Assembly: GCA_040902105.1 (NCBI GenBank)
Contig: JBBDXW010000007.1
Span: forward strand, 1-8,403
DNA length: 8,403 nucleotides
Source of the DNA: IDS-8 sp040902105
Lineage (GTDB): Bacteria; Pseudomonadota; Gammaproteobacteria; Steroidobacterales; Woeseiaceae
Direction of reading: 5' to 3'
Shown here: one piece after another, positions 6,430 through 8,403 of the stretch
How the letters are laid out: each line of letters opens with the position of its first letter
Position numbering within the stretch: position 1 is the first letter of the stretch
Notes under the pieces: generated by a model
Database searches by the model: none
The model's input: only the letters and a program-made list of their open reading frames with translations
What the model was told of the DNA's origin: nothing
Translations under genes and position numbers: made by a program

Positions 6430-7275
6430 TTAAGCACCGACTTCGTTCAACATGCCCCACTTCACGACCGTGTATTTCTCAATAAGGCCGAATAGGACCG
6501 TAACTATGAGAAATCCGGTGAATCCGATCATCAGGACCATCACGAGCATGACGTCCGTGGCGAGAAATTCCCGTGCGTCGAATATCGCGAAACCCATGCC
6601 CCACGCGGTCGCCGCAAGCATTTCGCCGGCTACCAGCGCGCGCCAACTTTGCGACAGACCGATGCGTAGACCGGTGAAGATCATGGCAAGCGATCCAGGC
6701 AAGATGACTTTTGAGAACATCGTGCTGCCGCGGCACCCCATGGATTGCGCGGCGCGGATCCAGACAGGATTAGCGGTCTTGACGCCGGTCCAAGCGTTAA
6801 AAGCGGCCGGCAAGGATGCCGCGAAAATGATCACGGCGAGCGTGGCCGAATTGCCGAGGCCGAACCACAGAACGAAGAGCGGAATCCAGGCCAACGACGG
6901 AACCGGCATCAACGCGCTCAAGAGCGGTAGAAAGAACTTTTCCGCGCTGGAATAACGCCCCATCACCAGCCCGATCGCAACACCGATGGATGCACCGATC
7001 CCGAACCCGACCATCAACCTGGCAACGCTCGCACTGAGATGCTTGATAAGCGTGCCATCCATCAGCATTGCCCAAAAAGTGTGGGCGACTTTTACAAGCG
7101 AAGGCATTAGGACGGCTGGAAATACTTCCAGGCGAACGACCACTTCCCACGCGATGGCGAGAAGCAGGAACGGGAACAGGTTGCTCGCAACGCTCTTGAA
7201 GAACGATGCCGGGAACCCGTCGCTCTTGATCGATTGCGACTTGGTCGTTGCGCCGTTGTCGGTCGTTGCCGTCAT
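6430..7275 (-). CDS. ABC transporter permease (TauC/SsuC type)
   Basis: This 281-residue inner-membrane protein should form the translocation channel as a homodimer. A charged cytoplasmic N-terminus of about 28 residues is followed by hydrophobic segments near 32-50, 82-106, 113-133, 141-160, 197-220 and 243-267, matching the usual six-helix plan. The EAA loop that docks on the ATPase is visible around 174-196 as RAAQSMGCRGSTMFSKVILPG, with the conserved Gly at 180 and the LPG ending. Further conserved features are the LMPSL near 56-60 and the PVPSLAWIPLFVLWFGLG stretch at 124-141, a hallmark of taurine/sulfonate/nitrate-type permeases. The ATG lies 5 nt after the ATPase stop, with AGAGGT overlapping the end of that gene, so the two are translationally linked. 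It appears full length. Confidence 0.92.
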   Translation of the reverse strand: MTATTDNGATTKSQSIKSDGFPASFFKSVASNLFPFLLLAIAWEVVVRLEVFPAVLMPSLVKVAHTFWAMLMDGTLIKHLSASVARLMVGFGIGASIGVAIGLVMGRYSSAEKFFLPLLSALMPVPSLAWIPLFVLWFGLGNSATLAVIIFAASLPAAFNAWTGVKTANPVWIRAAQSMGCRGSTMFSKVILPGSLAMIFTGLRIGLSQSWRALVAGEMLAATAWGMGFAIFDAREFLATDVMLVMVLMIGFTGFLIVTVLFGLIEKYTVVKWGMLNEVGA

Positions 7276-7280
7276 GTCAG

Positions 7281-8030
7281 TTACCTCTGCTCGGTGATCG
7301 AGTTCGTGATGTAACGCAGATACTTGATGAATTCGTCGCTTAGGGAATCGCGAGGGCGTGGCAGATCAATATCGACGATGTCGTGGATGCGCCCCGGACC
7401 CGGTCGCATGATGACGACCTTCTCGCCGAGAAATACCGCCTCGCTGATGTTGTGGGTGACGTAGAAGATCGTCTTCTGGGTCGTTTGCCAGACTTCCTGT
7501 ACCAACGACTGGAGCCGTTCGCGCGTTTGCGCGTCCAGAGCTCCGAACGGTTCGTCCATGAGGAGAAGCGCCGGCTCGTATGCCATGGCCCGGGCAACGG
7601 CGACCCGCTGTCGCATGCCGCCGGACAATTGGTGGGGATAGGCATGGGCAAAATCAGAAAGATGCACCAACTCCAGATACTCGCCGGATTTTTTTAGGGT
7701 CTGCTGTTTCTCCACGCCCGCCATCTCAAGCCCGAAGGCGATGTTCTCCAGCGCGGTGCGCCAGGGAAAGAGCGCATATTCCTGAAAGACCACGCCAATG
7801 CTTTGCGTGGAGTCATCTCGGACCGTGCCGTCGAAAAGAATGTGGCCCTCGGTTGGCTCAACGAACCCGGCGAGTATGTTCAGCAGCGTCGTCTTGCCGC
7901 AGCCGCTGTGGCCGACAACGCACACGAACTCGCCATCTTCCATCTGCAAAGACACATCCTTGAGTGCGTCGACGCTCCGCCCATCCGATTCGTACACCTT
8001 GGATATGTTCTTTACGGAGATTTGAGCCAT
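7281..8030 (-). CDS. ABC transporter ATP-binding protein (TauB/SsuB type)
   Basis: This 249-residue ATPase powers the uptake system. All the nucleotide-binding motifs are present: Walker A GHSGCGKTT (40-48), Q-loop VVFQEYALFPW (80-90, Q83), signature LSGGMRQR (135-142), Walker B LLLMDEP (155-161), D-loop GALD (163-166) and H-loop VTHN (H193). The short length, and a C-terminus ending soon after the MRPGPGRI element, match nitrate/sulfonate/taurine importers, which lack a long regulatory domain. It is the first gene of the cluster. The ATG at 8028-8030 is the only usable start, since a TAG lies nine codons upstream. It has no clear Shine-Dalgarno, which suggests weak initiation or translational control. 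Confidence 0.95.
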   Translation of the reverse strand: MAQISVKNISKVYESDGRSVDALKDVSLQMEDGEFVCVVGHSGCGKTTLLNILAGFVEPTEGHILFDGTVRDDSTQSIGVVFQEYALFPWRTALENIAFGLEMAGVEKQQTLKKSGEYLELVHLSDFAHAYPHQLSGGMRQRVAVARAMAYEPALLLMDEPFGALDAQTRERLQSLVQEVWQTTQKTIFYVTHNISEAVFLGEKVVIMRPGPGRIHDIVDIDLPRPRDSLSDEFIKYLRYITNSITEQR

Positions 8031-8070
8031 ACATTGAGCAGCTACGCTGCACGTCTATCAGTTGGATAAT

Positions 8071-8082
8071 AACGATATCGTT
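8071..8082. promoter_or_regulatory. Perfect 12-bp palindrome upstream of the ABC cluster (candidate operator)
   Basis: AACGATATCGTT equals its own reverse complement. It lies 41-52 nt upstream of the ATPase start. On the sense strand a TATTAT hexamer (8066-8071) adjoins it and is one mismatch from a -10 consensus, but no convincing -35 is seen. The position suits a dimeric regulator bound at the promoter. No regulator gene is in the window, so the function is inferred. Confidence 0.4.
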
Positions 8083-8089
8083 TCTTCTT

Positions 8090-8114
8090 TTCCTATTCCT
8101 TTCCTGAATAGGAA
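8090..8114. promoter_or_regulatory. 9-bp perfect inverted repeat upstream of the ABC cluster
   Basis: TTCCTATTC and GAATAGGAA are exact inverted arms separated by 7 nt (CTTTCCT), 60-84 nt upstream of the ATPase start. No T-run follows in either direction, so it does not look like an intrinsic terminator. A regulator site or an end of the transcript leader is more likely. Together with the neighbouring palindrome it makes this short stretch unusually symmetrical. Confidence 0.4.
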
Positions 8115-8403
8115 GTTTGAGGGTACTTCGTGGATGGATAGGCATTTTAAACGCCCTCTTTTCCCAAACAGGACGGTATCACTGCGCTGGCGAGCGGTCA
8201 AACACTCAAGTCTTTGCTGAAAATTTCCTCGCCCACGCGATCCCGAGGACGTGATTTCGCGGCGTTTTGTCTGTTTGGGCAAGAGCAGGCCGAGCGCGGG
8301 CACCAACGCTGCCAGCGAACTGGTGTCAGATACTCAGGCCGCCTGGAAGAGAGCTGGCCCCAGGAAACTGGACAGGGCGATAAGTGGTAGAACTGCTCCG
8401 ATT
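8115..8403. other. Region upstream of the ABC cluster; no gene assigned
   Basis: No recognisable gene. An open minus-strand frame of 82 codons (8058-8306) has no family likeness and runs through the palindromic region, so it is probably chance. Upstream in the same frame, before a TGA near 8329-8331, the codons from the window edge give a hydrophobic run (VLPLIALSSFLGPALFQAA) that could be the tail of a membrane protein entering from outside. This is weak. CCCAAACAG (8163-8171) and CTGTTTGGG (8271-8279) form a spaced 9-bp inverted repeat of unknown meaning. Confidence 0.3.

Noticed and set aside
8058..8306. An 82-aa minus-strand ORF upstream of the ATPase.
   Set aside because: No recognisable motifs, no clear ribosome binding site, and it runs over the palindromic putative control region.
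1..8403. CRISPR arrays, tRNA, rRNA or riboswitches.
   Set aside because: No regularly spaced repeats, cloverleaf-like or conserved RNA segments were seen on reading both strands; this was not tested by covariance models.

Overview
The window has two halves. Positions 1 to about 4450 are a pile-up of transposable-element pieces. Positions 4458 to 8030 hold a compact minus-strand gene cluster for an ABC uptake system plus an alpha/beta hydrolase. Good Shine-Dalgarno sequences, the transposon families present and a Tat-exported substrate-binding protein point to a Gram-negative, probably proteobacterium-like chromosome or large replicon. The genus cannot be read from this sequence alone.

Left half, in order: (i) the 3' part of an IS21-family element, with the C-terminal part of IstA and a complete IstB, both on plus; (ii) a 505-bp 3' remnant of a DDE (rve-type) IS, here called A', with a one-base deletion; (iii) a complete related IS, here called A (2143-3353, 1211 bp), bounded by 18-bp imperfect inverted repeats and encoding an intact-looking 363-aa DDE transposase on minus; (iv) the 5' half of a different rve-type IS, here called B, cut exactly at the inverted repeat of A; (v) a relic of an IS91-family transposase on minus, carrying two in-frame stops and cut at the outer end of B. 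Element boundaries can be read almost to the base. They suggest a history of B landing in an IS91 relic, A landing in B, and then an A-mediated deletion that removed the 3' half of B and ended inside A'.

Right half: transcription runs right to left. A TauB/SsuB-type ATPase (7281-8030) is followed 5 nt later by a permease (6430-7275), then 36 nt later by a Tat-signal NMT1/SsuA-type binding protein (5344-6393), then 121 nt later by an alpha/beta hydrolase (4458-5222). Together they look like an import system for a small, probably anionic or aromatic organic solute, with a hydrolase that could act on the imported compound or a metabolite of it. The substrate is not determined by the sequence. 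Upstream of the ATPase, a perfect 12-bp palindrome and a perfect 9-bp inverted repeat lie within 85 nt of the start codon and are candidate operator sites. No CRISPR array, tRNA or rRNA was seen. I see no convincing wholly new system; the most informative parts are the nested IS junctions and the ABC/hydrolase cluster with its possible operator.
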